Assembly: GCF_902806685.2 (NCBI RefSeq)
Contig: NC_048543.1
Span: 10,450,106-10,514,105 of the forward strand
Direction of reading: 5' to 3'
DNA length: 64,000 nucleotides
Origin: Maniola hyperantus
Lineage: Eukaryota; Arthropoda; Insecta; Lepidoptera; Nymphalidae
The notes under the pieces were generated by a model. That model worked only from the letters and a program-made list of their open reading frames with translations, was not told the origin of the DNA and searched no databases. Of this stretch, positions 1 to 12,043 are shown in pieces (within the stretch, counting starts at the first letter, position 1; each line of letters starts with the position of its first letter). Made by a program: the position numbers and the translations under genes.

Positions 1-668
1 GTGAAACCATAAACCAATTGATAAGCATGTCTTACGGCTGAACACTGGAATGTATCTAATATTAAAGAGCGTCTCAAACGCTAGGTTTTTTAAATTTGTT
101 GTAGGGACAAAATGTTTAAAAAAACAGGCACTTTGCGTTTAGGACGTATGCAGACGTAACAGATGTGTCATTTGGCCGTTAGATATTCAGGTTAGTAGTA
201 TTAATTTACTTAGAATTCAAATTTATTTAGTTTTCAAATTAACTAAAAAAACTTTTAGCCTTTCATTTTCGGATGAAGTCAGTGACTCAATTTATCATAG
301 ATATCTATAAATAGAACCTGTAAAATAGAACCTATCATTCAGGTCTCCAGGGACATTGACCAGTACGTAACGGAGATTAAATAGCGAGATGTAATGTTGC
401 CACCCTCTAAAACACCCCACAACTTTGGCAATAAAACCAGCGAACCGGTTACAGATAAATATTAAAATGTAGTGTCACTAAACAATCCTGGAAAGTGTAA
501 TAAAAAGAAACAATAAAAAACGAAAAGTTAAGTACTTTTTATATCGCAGCTTGGACAAATTTTGTAACAAAACAAATGTTAGTCTTATCATTATTATCTA
601 CTTAAGTTCTAATACCATTTCATTTCTTTTTAAAAGGTACTAAGCACTATGAAAAAAGTAACTAAATG
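1..668. other. Unassigned non-coding DNA
   Basis: AT-rich sequence with no long reading frame and no repeat I recognise. Confidence 0.5.
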
Positions 669-893
669 AAGCTCGAGACTTCGTCCACGTGGACAAAATT
701 TTTTCTTACAATTCCTGTGGGAACTCTTTGATTTTCCGCCATGAAGAGTAGTCTATGTCCGTCGCAGTGATGTATCTAAGTAATAAAACTATGGTAAGTA
801 TGTACCAAACTTAAAATTGGCTATACGGATGGGCCGTAAAAATGGAATAAACAGACACACTTCTGCATTTTTAATTAAAATAAATATAGATTT
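669..893 (+). repeat. Short dispersed repeat R1
   Basis: Degraded copy. It starts with a CTCGAGACTTCGTCCACGTGG version of the GATGCCCGCGACTTCGTCCGCG head, carries the GGGAACTCTTTGATTTTCC block, GGATGGGCCGTAAAAA and CAGACACACTTCTGCATTT, and ends near AATATAGATTTT. The same block order recurs at 16.95, 21.95 and 39.7 kb. It probably spreads using LINE enzymes. Confidence 0.75.
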
Positions 894-2299
894 TGTATAA
901 AAAAAATCATATACTTACAGAAAAAAATTCCTACATTATACCAACCATACAACAACAACAAAAATTATAAAACATGGCAACTATTTTGTTTCACTGTATA
1001 CGACAACATACTGTGATTTAATGCCAAGTAGATGATATAGCAGGGGCGTTGGCTTCGCAAGCTAAATAAGTAACATAACAACTAGGACATTGTACTAGTC
1101 CCACCGGTCACCTTTAAAATGATCTACATGTTGTTATAAACACGAGTCCTTAGTTTTTGCCCATTAGCGTCTACAGAACTAAGTGAAACTTGAATTATAT
1201 GCGATTGTCTAGACATTCCATTGTAAGAAAAACAAATTAATTTCCCTCTATTGTAGGTACGGTCGAAAAGTACTCTCTAGTGAATTTATGTGCTCTATTG
1301 AATTATAGCGCAATGCTAAAAATGAGGAGCGAAAATTAACTAACGCATTCGGAGAATGAACGCTGCAGCACTTTCGCCGAACGGATTTTTACTTTAAGAG
1401 ATATGGTTTTTTTATTTCACAAAAATGTGCTTATAATATCTCTTTTTATTGCATCCGTTCGTTGTTACAATAAAACTATTGTTATTTGAACACCGTCACT
1501 CAACAACATGTAGTAAAATGTATTCGTTAAATTAGCGAAAGATAAAATAATTGTTTTACAGTTAAAAAGAGTTTCTTCCTGGATCTTCATGTACCTATCT
1601 TGTATGGCACTACATTCTCAGCTAGAGTGCTTAAAAGGTTTGTACCTCAGAAACACTTCTTTAATCACCTAAAGAAGTGTTAAGTATTGAGGTATAGTAA
1701 ATAATAGCATGGATTGTGTGTGACAAAATAATCGTTATCAGAAGAGAAGAATACTGATTATATTTACAGGCATATAACGTATTCAAATTAAAATAAGTCA
1801 CAGTTGTCGGAGTAGTTACCGCAAATCTGCCAGAGCGATCGCTTCACTACATTTAGATTTAATCCCGCTAAGTGGAGCGATTGACGATATTTTACGACAC
1901 GTTCAGGCCGTAATCAACTCGTATTTATCTGTTACTTCATCCCTTTGGCACGCTATCAGCATTCACCCCTCCTTTAACTACTAAAAGATAAAAGAATACG
2001 TACACACTTATTATGTACTTCTCGCGTTGTTTATGCGAAGTTGTTATACCTACATTTTTATGAGTATATCACCTTGGTTATATTAGTGGATGACTCTTAA
2101 ATCAATCACTATAATATTAAAATATACAACGAGGATCGTTATGCTTTTATTATAGTTACGACAAGTTAATGACAAACAAAAGAATCAGAAACAAAGAAAG
2201 AAACAAAACATGTGGAAATATGTATAGCATATGCCATATAAAGATTTTGAACAGTAATCTTTAAATAAAATCAATTTGTTTATTTATTTTATTTTTTAT
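894..2299. other. Unassigned non-coding DNA
   Basis: About 1.4 kb of AT-rich sequence without a supported gene, RNA gene or recognised repeat. Confidence 0.45.
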
Positions 2300-2445
2300 A
2301 CAAATAGTAAGCAATTCAGCAGGTGGGTCACCTGATGTTAAGTGATTTACCACCGCCCATGAACATTTGCAGCTCTAGAGAAACTGCCAATGCGTTGACG
2401 GCTTTTCAAGAAATTTGTCAATCTGCCCCTTGAATAACCCATGCC
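2300..2445 (+). repeat. Short interspersed repeat containing CAGGTGGGTCACCTGATG
   Basis: The order CAGGTGGGTCACCTGATGTTAAGTG, ACCACCGCCCATGAACATT, AACTGCCAATGCGTTGACGG, TTTCAAGAA matches a dispersed repeat I know from Lepidoptera. It is the only copy I saw here. GCCCCTTGA and TCAAGGGGC just beyond it form a small inverted repeat. Confidence 0.55.
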
Positions 2446-5140
2446 AATTTGTCAAGGGGCTAAGTTCTAAACAGTCAAACCTAGTCTACAAATAAACTAA
2501 ACGTTTACAAAATGTCTATATAATAATAGATTTTAAATCCTTTTTAACCTATATCTGGAAGACCAGACAAGTAGGTAATCGAGATCAAGCGAGTGCAGTT
2601 GAGTGTGATATCATCGAAATCTGTCTAAGACAACCTTTGCTTCGTTGGGTCCGTGACGAGGGATGGCTATTAGTTTAAATAAATGTATGTTCGAGGTTTA
2701 ACCCTGCAGATGTCACATCTCGCATCTATTGCAACGCTTTGTCGATGAAAAAGCCGCGAGAGAAATACGAGTATGTCGCACTAATTGTGCTCGGGTCGGG
2801 CTACTGATCTAAAATAACAATATATTTCGTTAGAAATGGTTTTAAGCTTCTGCCTTTCATACTCATTGAATAAAATTTGGGTATCTCAATCTCGATATTT
2901 AATTTAAAAAAAATCACAGGTTTTCTGCCGAATTGGGCAAGAGTTAATGTTGTCATTGTAATCGAGATGGTATTATGTCAGAAAAGAGAGTTTCGGGAAA
3001 ACGGCTTAAAATTTTGTGTTTTAAAATTTAATATTTTATGTTTGTGAAAAAACTAAGTATGTAGTAGGATGTCAAATAGGATGAATTATCGATTGACAAA
3101 CATTCCACATATAATATTATGTGATTAAAAAATAAAAAGGACCGACTCTGCACTCTTGTTTTCTATGTACGCCAGAATGGTGGCATGTATAATTTTCGAG
3201 TGCATTTTATTTCTCCTTTCATTGCAAACTCTCCATTTAGATTAAACCAGAGTGTTACATGTAATAAAACTGTCCGATAGAACACTAGTGTTTGAAGCTA
3301 TGATACCAGCTTTTAGGCACTGCCGGGATCCTCTGGTTTATTTATCGGATAGGAACCCTTTTGTGCGGACCACTTTTAATGGCCATGTTTTGGTCTGCGA
3401 CTGTACGGACGCGCAATTTTAATTATTTTCGTCCAATTTACGAGTGGCCATTAAAGGAGAGGTCCCCGGCGACCCATTAGAGATTCTGTTTTGGACCGAG
3501 TCTTGTTGATAAACTTTCAACGGATATTTTATATGGGACAAGAATTAGTGTTTAATCAGGCTTGGGTTGAAATAATGGGTCTGGTCTGATATATACGATA
3601 CTAGTATTGAATGTTTAAACAATACTGCACTACTACTGCATTAATAAATTGCTAAATGAGGTAATCTTATTGCAACTCACAAACTATTAGATTGAGATTT
3701 TTTTTTAATGTGAGGTTTCGTGAAGCATTTGAAATAAAGCTGTACTCTGTCTCGCTCTCTCATAAGCAACATTGGCTACCCGCCAATAAGGTACCGTGTT
3801 TGTAAATTTCACTTTTTTTATTAGGTCCCCATCTTAACGTCCATTGTGAAGAGATCGTCATTTGTGATTTTGAATGCAACCGCGTCAATCCTCAATTCAA
3901 TCAGTCACTCAAGTGCATCAGAGTAAGGCAATGCTTTTAAAAACTCATTTATTAACCTTTTGACTCTGGTACTATCAAATCTAAAAAATCTTTTATCTTA
4001 ATACTTTCATCAATTTTACTTTGACTTTTCAAACATTTCCTGTACGTCTGCTTTAAATCACCTGACCCGTGAAATTAATGAGAAACATGCTTTCGGTGCA
4101 CACAAAGTAGATTAAATTTTATATAAATTAGATATATTGGACCACTCCAGTTGATACTCAATTCCGAGAAGGGTCCCTCTCTAATCTTCCTTTCGCATCT
4201 AAAAAAGAATCAAATCCGTAGATAATAATCCGTCGAACACGAGTAGGCAGGTAAATAGCTATTACGCGCTTCGCTGGACCTTCCGAGAGATAAGACTTGA
4301 CAGTGTCACATGCTTGCCAATCATCGGTTGAGGTTGCTGACAGCGATGAGAGGAGCGGTGCGGGTAGCGCTGAACAACTATACTCTATTCTTGGAAAGAA
4401 GTTAATATGGCGCTCTGTCTGTTACGAAAATTTCAGTGGACGTCAAACATTTTGAGTTACTAACCAATCACAAACGAAACTATGTTTGCGAGTTGAATTT
4501 CGAATGTTTTTTGAAAACATGTTTGTGCTTACTAGTTCACTGCACTACTCACAGAATATATTTACTCCAAGGAGGCACTACTACTGCATTAATAAATTGC
4601 TTCATGAGGATGTACCTTAAAGCATGTTTTATGAGAATTAAGATCATGAAAGAAAATTCTCAATTTGTAAACAGTGCGAGTTACCAGTAATATACCTCTT
4701 ATGTACAGATCCGAGACATGATCGCAAACTATAGGCTTTATAAAAAAGCTCAGAGTCACTCAGCGAACGATGGAGAAAGCTCTATGCTAGGAGTTTCTAC
4801 CTACCCGCTATCGCTTAAGTCTATGTCCTCACCACTATTTTTAGAATACCGCCCGTCCTCATGATTGATAGATCAGTCATCTTCAGTGTATTCTCGACAG
4901 CTTCATTTTATGCCTTTCACTGAATAAATCCGTGCGTGACAGGCTGTGCTGATAACCACCTGCTTACCTTTTGATTTATGATGTTCACCATCATAGTTTG
5001 TCATTAATATTATAATAACAACTGTTTTTCAATAGGTAGATATAAATAGTCTCTTTAAAGCAATTTTATCTTATGGTTAAGTTAAATTTATGAGCGTTGA
5101 CGACAAATAATCTTCTACGGTTCTTCTTACGCCCTTCGCC
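2446..5140. other. Unassigned non-coding DNA with a spaced direct repeat
   Basis: No gene seen. It contains a spaced inverted repeat (3367-3385 against 3445-3465) and a 35-bp direct repeat (3627-3661 and 4575-4609, 33 of 35 bases the same) about 0.95 kb apart. The short frames here look like chance. Confidence 0.45.
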
Positions 5141-5345
5141 ATGATCATCATCACCATCATCACGATAAACCCCTTTCGGCAGCCCACTACTAAGTACAGG
5201 TCTCCTCTCAAAATGCCATGGGTTTAGGCCATGGTCTCCTACGCCGCTGGCCCAGTGCGGATTGGCAGACTTCTCACACCGTTAAGAACAATTATGAAGA
5301 ACTCTCAGGCATACAGGTTTTCCCACGAATCCTCCTCACGCTTCT
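5141..5345 (-). repeat. SINE-A, truncated tRNA-derived SINE
   Basis: On the + strand it begins with the ATGATCATCATCACC tail complement. Diverged versions of the GGTCTCCTCTCA, GCCATGGTCTCC..CGCTGGCCCAG, GATTGGCAGACTTC and GAACTCTCAGGCAT blocks follow. The tRNA-like head is missing. The fuller copy at 37,793-38,070 ends in a pol III B box on the - strand, which gives the orientation. Confidence 0.75.
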
Positions 5346-5499
5346 CCACACTAACGTATTATTCTATTATATTTATTTTTGTGCATCTTAAAATAAGCTA
5401 GGTCTCTATTTTAAGCCAAATTTTGAGGCAACTTCGTGCGTAAATAATCCTTGTAACCGGGATAATCAAAAATTAAAGAAATAATTGACAGTCTCCACT

Positions 5500-5551
5500 G
5501 GCATTTTAAAAACCTAAATCTAACCGGACGAAGTCCCAAGCATCATCTATT
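5500..5551 (-). repeat. Fragment of R1/R2 head
   Basis: TTTTAAAAACCTAAATCTAACCGGACGAAGTC..GCATCATCT is the reverse complement of the R1/R2 5' head only. The remainder is absent or too diverged to see. Confidence 0.6.
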
Positions 5552-7940
5552 AAATAAACTTTTATTTCAAGGAAAAAAAATCAGTTAAAATAATTTTTAT
5601 TAGTGTTTGTTTTTTATTACTAAGTTTTGTAAATACAACATTTGTCAATATCTAATAGTTAGGTACATTAACAATATATTTTTACAAAAAAATATTTTTC
5701 TTCGGATCTAGGTAGTAGAATGTATCAAAATGCAGCGAGTTTTCAAATAAGTGGACGCTTTAAATCGAGTCTACCGAAATCGGATTTTATCAACGTCGCG
5801 TCGAATCTGGAATATTCAGTTGCTAATCGTTAAATCCTAAAAAGATTTTTCATGCGAAATAATTTAACTTCGCATAATAAGACTCCTCTGAAAAATTAAA
5901 AGTCGTTTCCTTTCCCCGATAATTCTGCCCACTCATAAATGAGCGGTGACTTGGATTCTATTGAAATCGAGGGATTATTCATTTAAATGATACTTAAGAG
6001 ACTAGCAATTACGGAAAAGTTTCTCTAATAACTTTACTTACAAATTGGCAAATAATTATAATTATTGCCTGGTCTCCCTTTGGTGATTTAACAAAAAGGC
6101 AAAAGTAGGAAACTTTTCGGTGGCGTCTTTAAATATTTCCTATTTAAATATTCCCTATACAACGTCGTCTAAACATTTATCCCGTAACTTTCAACTATAC
6201 TCTTTACATTTTAGGGTCGAGATTGTCAATACTTTTTCTAAATAACGATCAAAGGAAAGTTTGATTTTGTGGCGATAATTGCGGCGAATCCCTAATTATT
6301 TTGAGGGTAAACTTTTGCCCGAGTTAATTTGCGAGTGGATCTTCAATTCCTTTTAATGGACACTTTTCGGTGACTTTCAATTTACGCGGTTGAATGGAGG
6401 ACTCGTTAAACTTGCAGAGCTGCGATGACATTGTCGAAATGTACTGAATTTTAAACGCAAAATGAAATATTATTCGTCAATTTTCATTCAAACAAGTGGA
6501 GGTGATTTGTGAACGGACTTAAATATGAGTTCCGTCGAGTCAATATTAAAGGTGCCTTAATTGAAACAAAATGATTTCAATCTTTACAATGTAGGTACCT
6601 ACCTAACTTTACAACCAGGTTTGCGGAAAATATTTTGTTCAAAACAAGACAAACAACTGCGTAGTCTCCCCCGCATCAGAGAGATGTATAACTGATATAC
6701 TTTATATCACATCGGCGCCGAGCCCTTTTAGCGTTCCCCTCGCAAATCCCATCGAGCATTTAGATGTAGGTATACCTAGGTTCGCTTTGGACCTAGGTAG
6801 TACAGTTGAAAGGGGAAAGGGAGAGAGGAAAAAGGGGAAGTAATTATAGGGGGAAACATCAAGTATGTCAGGGGGAGAGTGTGTTGTAAGGACAAAAATA
6901 TGAGGGTAGAATGCAGTGGAGGTAAGCGTGTCGCCTCGCATCGGTTCACTGTGTCACTGTTGATCTTTTGAAGACATAAGTCTATCTTTAGTGGGAATAT
7001 ATAGATCCTCATTTAGTTGGGAGCGTTTTCCTCCTTGTACACGCCCGCGGCATAATTTAAAAGCACTTCCGGTTTGTCGTACGTTGTACTGCAATCCACT
7101 ATTCAACCACATCATGCGTCACTTTATAATGAGCTTACTTATGTTTAGTAGTTGCTATGAACAGATACTCGCTTTTCTGTTACTTTCTAGCATCAGACAT
7201 GAGTCAAGTATAAAACTCAAGGTGAGATGTGAGAAAAAAGCTGCATTTCATAACAAGGTACTTTAGAAATATAAAAGAAAAATGCTGACCAGAGACATTA
7301 TTTATGACCTACTGACTTCCTGAAAGCAGAAAGGTACAAATATTTTTACCGACAACGCAGTTATCCAAGTCGCTATGAGAAAACTAGCTGATATACCCCA
7401 TTTTTGCTCGAGTGGAATTGTTGAAAATCGGTGAAGGCGTAAACTTCCCAAAAATTCCAAAACACGCATTTCTTCAGTTTTAACAGAATATCCATATACT
7501 AATTTTCATGAGTATAACTTGAAAATTAACAAACTTGCACAAACAAAAATATCAATCCCTATTTCATTACAGAAACTGTGTTACAGATAACTGGATCAAA
7601 ATTTTCGTGTGTATTGCGTATAGCACTTGTATACCTAGTGTTGAAAGTATTCATCAGTGTGATTGTAGCGAGCAGGGGAGTGACGCAGCGCTGTTGCCGG
7701 GGGGTCGCGCAGTATCCCGTTTGTACTGAACGTCTGTCAGGAATGGATATGACGTTGCAATTTTTAAAATTGACTTCTTTCAATATGTTTAAACTTTAAA
7801 GTTATAGAGAGAGCGACGTTTAAATAAAGGTAATGTAGTAAATTAATGAAATACTTGTAGCCTGTCAACCTTGCTAAGCTGGTGAAAATACTGAGAACTT
7901 GCAAGGAGCCAAGGAATATCTCATTTTATATTTATCAGCC
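5552..7940. other. Unassigned non-coding DNA, nearly repeat-free
   Basis: The longest early stretch without a recognised mobile element. 5850-6560 has many AATTA/TAATTA-type words and no repeat blocks. 6785-6930 is a purine-rich run (GGGAAAGGGAGAGAGG-like) on the + strand, and the - strand frames there are low-complexity shadows. No gene supported. Confidence 0.4.
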
Positions 7941-8080
7941 TTGGAAGACGCCCCACTAGTAGACAAACGAAAGGAGTCGCAGGGAGCAGCTGGACTCAGG
8001 CGGCGCAAGACCGTGACGTGTGGAAGTCCCTATAAGAGACCCAAGCCCAGCAGTAGATAGATGACGAAATCATCATAAAA
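7941..8080 (+). repeat. 3' end of an RTE-type LINE (endonuclease-reverse transcriptase)
   Basis: A conceptual translation with stops and shifts gives GVAGS.WTQAAQDRDVWKSL, the conserved C-terminal tail of the lepidopteran RTE-like endonuclease-reverse transcriptase, then CCAGCAGT and a GATGACGAAATCATCAT tail. Only the last ~45 codons and the 3' UTR are present, as expected of a 5'-truncated insertion. It is dead as a gene. Confidence 0.75.
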
Positions 8081-9149
8081 TCGAATTATAAAACATGGAT
8101 ATATTATTGTAGACTTGACACGCTCCAGCAATGCACGGGACACCAATTACTCATCTGCATGGCGTAATATTGATAACTAAATTTGTGAAAAGAGCAACCG
8201 CCGAGTTTCTTGTTATTCTTCTGGGTAGATTTGATGATTCAATAGCACTTTTATAATTTCATTTATTTACATAAAAAAGATTCTAGTTCTATCGTAGGTA
8301 CTATTTAGAAGTCAAACTATGTTTAACTTAGATCTGACTCGCCTCGGCTCCACGGAATTTCTGAAAATCGTTTCTAATACCTATCATCTATGTCTACGGA
8401 AGTCTAGGTTTTAGGAAGCACCTATGTGAACCTCAAGTTTCTAGAACCAGCTGTTTAAACTGTATACTTTGATACATCGGTCAGTTTATAGATAAATATA
8501 ATTTTTCTTTAGGTACTTCATTATAAAATCATATTTTTTTATTTTTTTTATTTTTATTTTTCATGTACCGGAATTGTAGTTACATAGTAGTAATAAATTA
8601 AGTAACATTAGAAATGCTTATCTCCAAACAGAGATTTCTTCCAGCTTCCCATTCAAGGTTGTGAGTAAGGCGTATTAAAAAGTGGAATAGGTAGGTCTTA
8701 CAGTACTAGAATAATTATAAAATGAATACAAGAATCCTTAGTCATATCATTTTTCTCGATCACCTTAAAATAATTCTAGCTTCTGGGTCGGGTATAGGCG
8801 TCCTATAGGTATGACTATCTGTAGATTAGGCTCGGCCTGGGGATCTAAACGTTGCTAGGCTATGAGGGATTCCACCCCAAGGTCAAACATTATGTAGCTA
8901 GATATGGTATACCGAATTTGGTCGAGGGGAGAGTATACGTACTTACTGGGTAATAAATTTGTTTTAATCGATTTACATTTGAACGGCTCTTATGTTTAGA
9001 ATATTAAACAGAGTATTTTAGGTACCTATTTGTATGTCTAGATAATGCCCGCGTAGGTTTGTGTATATTTAAGTTTACAAAAAGTAGCCTGTGTCCTTCC
9101 CTTAGATACAAGTTGTCTCTGTAAAGTTATTTAGAAAAAAAATTAAAGC
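8081..9149. other. Unassigned non-coding DNA
   Basis: AT-rich with short homopolymer runs (T-rich near 8530-8560). No gene or recognised repeat. Confidence 0.4.
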
Positions 9150-9312
9150 CCTGACTGAGTGACTGACTGACTTATAATCAACGCACAGCCTAAATTCCTG
9201 GTCCTACAGACATAAAATTTGAAGCGTGTGTGTGTGCGTTAAGAGTAGGTATCCACTACACATTTGAAATTTATGTAGTCCACGGGGACAAAGTCTCGAG
9301 CATAAGCTAATC
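9150..9312 (-). repeat. Short dispersed repeat R3, internally deleted
   Basis: Reads CTGACTGAGTGACTGACTGAC, CAACGCACAG, then GTAGTCCACGGGGACAAAGTCTCGAGCATAAGCTA. This is the reverse complement of R3 (CTTATGCTCGCGACTTCGTCCGCGTGGACTAC ... CTGTGCGTTGATAGATCAGTCAGTCAGTCA) with the middle changed or lost. Confidence 0.75.
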
Positions 9313-10251
9313 TCTCAATATTCATGCTCCTCTCCCATCCTCTCTAGGAATCCAAACCCAAATACCTATATTGGGTTCAGCCGCCACTTCTATGTTCTCA
9401 TTCTTCTTCTAACTTGCTCTTATAAATAAATTGGCAGCAAAATAAACAGAATCAAAAAGTTTCAAGATAAGTAAACGTTTGAAGCAAATAGAGCTAACGC
9501 TAAAAATAAGGTATAAAAGAAAAGTATACCTAGGTACATGACGTCTTACAACAAACACTAGTCGAGTAAACCTAAGTCTCAAAAGTTCTGTTTTAAATCT
9601 AAACTGAGACAAGATTGTTTTCAAGTCTGGCTAGTTAAAAGTTTGCAGGCCTCGTATTTTAAGGGTCTTATTTGTAACTTTGGCATTCGTTGGTACAACT
9701 TGGCGTATAAAATAAATAAGTGATTACGCTTTCTAATCAACCACGAAACATATTTTACATATAGTTATTGTGGAATTGTTACCTTGGAGTATTATTGTTT
9801 AGTTTATTGGTTTCTTAAAATTTTGTTTACCTATGTTAAAACTTTAACTTTCTATTCTCTCGCACGCCGTTTGTGTAAGGCGGGTTTGTTTAACTCTTAA
9901 ATCTTTTAAGTAAAGTTGTTTTGTCTAACATTAAATCACAACTGGCCACAACTTTTACCGGTAAAATATTATTCTATGCATAACAATGAGTCGATAAATA
10001 TAGTACGAATACCGGCTAAGCTTCGGACGTTTGATTAGTTTTCTAGAAGACTCAAAACTCGTCTACACGATATGCTGTCGTAATATCTCTCTACATTTTT
10101 GTATCGTATTCCTCATTACTGAGGGTCGTGGTTCTGTTCCATTAATGACATAATGGTAGGGATTTTCATAAATGTAGTAGAGACTAAAACTACGCTGATG
10201 TCAGTCGCAGGTATTGTTTATGCTGTGACATTATCAGAGTTATCATTATCA
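9313..10251. other. Unassigned non-coding DNA
   Basis: No supported gene, RNA or repeat. Confidence 0.4.
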
Positions 10252-10555
10252 CAGTATCATCATGGTCAGCCCATCACCAGCAGAGAAGGGTAACGCCGTA
10301 GTCCACCACATCACCCAAGTGCAGATTGGTGGACTACGTATGCAAAGCTACGTAAGTAGGTGCTATCAAATTTATCATCACGGCTTCCTTCTCAGATTGA
10401 GAAGAGTTTGACCAAAGTCTGCCGCGCTGGTCAAGTGTGGCAGACTTTGACAATGTTCACACACCATTGAAAACATTATGGAGAACTCTCAGACGTGCAG
10501 GTTTCTTCACGGTTTTTTTCTTCACCGTTTAAGCAAGTCATACTTATTTAATTTC
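10252..10555 (-). repeat. SINE-A, two overlapping partial copies
   Basis: 10252-10345 holds a first partial copy (ATCATGGTCAGCCCATCACCAGC ... GTGCAGATTGGTGGACTACG). 10372-10555 holds a second (CCTTCTCAGATTGAGAAG ... CGCTGGTCAAGTGTGGCAGACTT ... GAACTCTCAGACGTGCAGG ... TTCACCGTTTAAGCAAGTCAT). The block GCAGATTGG/GCAGACTT occurs twice, so this is a tandem pair or one insertion into another. No tRNA head is visible. Confidence 0.75.
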
Positions 10556-11037
10556 TTAACAATCTCTACCCTCTACCTAGAAACATTTAGCAAAGTAGTG
10601 GTAGGTAGTTAACCACAGTCCATAACAATAAAGCGATGCGTAAATTTCATTTCAATTCACTCTGTATTACACCTAAAGGGACAGCCAAATCTCAATGCAC
10701 TGTATGGCTGTCCTTAAATTATTAATTAACCCACCGCCGCATTGGGATTCATTGGATCGCAGGGAGGTGAAAAAAATAAATCACGTAATGAAATCAGAGC
10801 CACCCCGCGGTCGTGCACAAACGGTTGCCATTCCCGATCGCATTCTGTGAGGCGTGAAATCGACATTAATATCTCTGTAATATACCTACTTACTTGTAGT
10901 GGAATTTCTAAGGTTTAAGAGCCCGCTTCATCAAAGCGACAAATGGAGCCTAAAATAGTGATGTTTCCATAGACGACGGGAAAAGGTTATCTGTGCGTCA
11001 CCCTTTCCCTCTAACCGCACCTTACCCCGAGAATCTT

Positions 11038-11267
11038 AAATATATAAAAGGAAAAGGTGACTGACTAATTGACTGACTGAATGACTGATCTATCAACGCA
11101 CAGCTCAAACTACTGGACTGATCGGGCTGAAATTTGGCATGCACATAGCTATTATGACGTTGACATACGCTAAGTAAGGATTTTTGAAAATTCAACCCTT
11201 TAGAGGATGAAATAGGGGTTTGAAATTCGTGTAGTCCACGCGGATGAAGTCGCGAGCATAAGCTAGT
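11038..11267 (-). repeat. Short dispersed repeat R3, full length
   Basis: Well preserved: TATATAAAAGGAAAAGGTGACTGACT at one end, GATCTATCAACGCACAGCTCAAACTACTGG, GATCGGGCTGAAATTTGGCATGC, CAACCCTTTAGAGGATGAAATAGGGG, GTAGTCCACGCGGATGAAGTCGCGAGCATAAGCTAG at the other. The frame open across it on the - strand is incidental; other R3 copies keep no protein. Confidence 0.88.
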
Positions 11268-11364
11268 AGAATTATAGGCGTAATACGTTTGTATGGAGAA
11301 GCGCGTAAGAAGGGCCACCTTATAAGAGGAGTTTATTCGTATTGAGCTCCAAACGGGTTGCGAA

Positions 11365-11575
11365 GCTGTAGTGGCAATGGGCAAGGCACATAGTTCGAAA
11401 AACCGATAAGTAGATGTTGGGGTCCCAAGGTGCTAGAATGGTGACGCGACGGCAAGCGCAGCATTGCAAGACCCTCTACCAGAAGAACAAACGATATCAA
11501 ACGAGGGAGCCGCTGGATTCAGGCGGTGCAAGACCGTGGCGTGTGGAAGTCCATACATGATACAAGAGATCTATG
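11365..11575 (+). repeat. RTE-type LINE C-terminal reverse transcriptase fragment
   Basis: Conceptual translation shows WGPKVLEW and SRWIQAVQDRGVWKS, the tail of the same endonuclease-reverse transcriptase family as at 7.9 and 53.3 kb. Stops and frameshifts interrupt it. It is preceded by AGTGGCAATGGGCAAGGCACA, the degraded KWQWAGHI region. 5'-truncated pseudogene fragment. Confidence 0.78.
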
Positions 11576-11858
11576 TGGATCTGGATGCCTATCCTGCCTA
11601 TCCTATGCCTGGATGTTGATAATGATGAGCTTCAAATAAACTTCTTTTATTTCAATTGAATATGAGAACCAATAAATGAAATTATTAATTAATATTAACA
11701 GAAGTTTCCCTAGTGCTTTCCCCAGCGTTCTCCATACAAACGCAGTTTGATTCTCATTTGATTATTAATCCATCAAACTCAATGACATTTTGACACGTTA
11801 TAGGAACTAATATAAGTGTCTGTGGTTTGCAAGATTAGCCAGACATCGTAAAACTACA

Positions 11859-12043
11859 TACAGTAGCCGGCAAGAAATATTGTACATCAATTTACAATGA
11901 ATTTTTGGCTTTGTTGCGTTGCGCGTTGTCTCTGTCACTCATACCTATGTGAAGTTTTGTCGGTCTCAGCGAGTGACAACGCTCTACGAAACCGCTATCT
12001 CATTCTAAAGGTCGATGTACAATATTTTATGCCGTGTACTGTA
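11859..12043. mobile_element. 185-bp MITE with ~30-bp terminal inverted repeats
   Basis: The left end TACAGTAGCCGGCAAGAAAT.. and the reverse complement of the right end TACAGTACACGGCATAAAAT.. agree through ATTGTACATC. The interior (GTTGTCTCTGTCACTCATACC, GAGATAGCGGTTTCGTAGAGCG on the reverse strand) has no coding capacity. A partial relative lies at 62,501-62,661. A non-autonomous DNA transposon is the simplest reading; the superfamily is not identifiable because the target duplication is unclear. Confidence 0.75.

Noticed and set aside
11022..11384. 120-codon open frame on the - strand
   Set aside because: Lies across a full-length R3 repeat; other R3 copies have stops at different places, so it is a repeat shadow.
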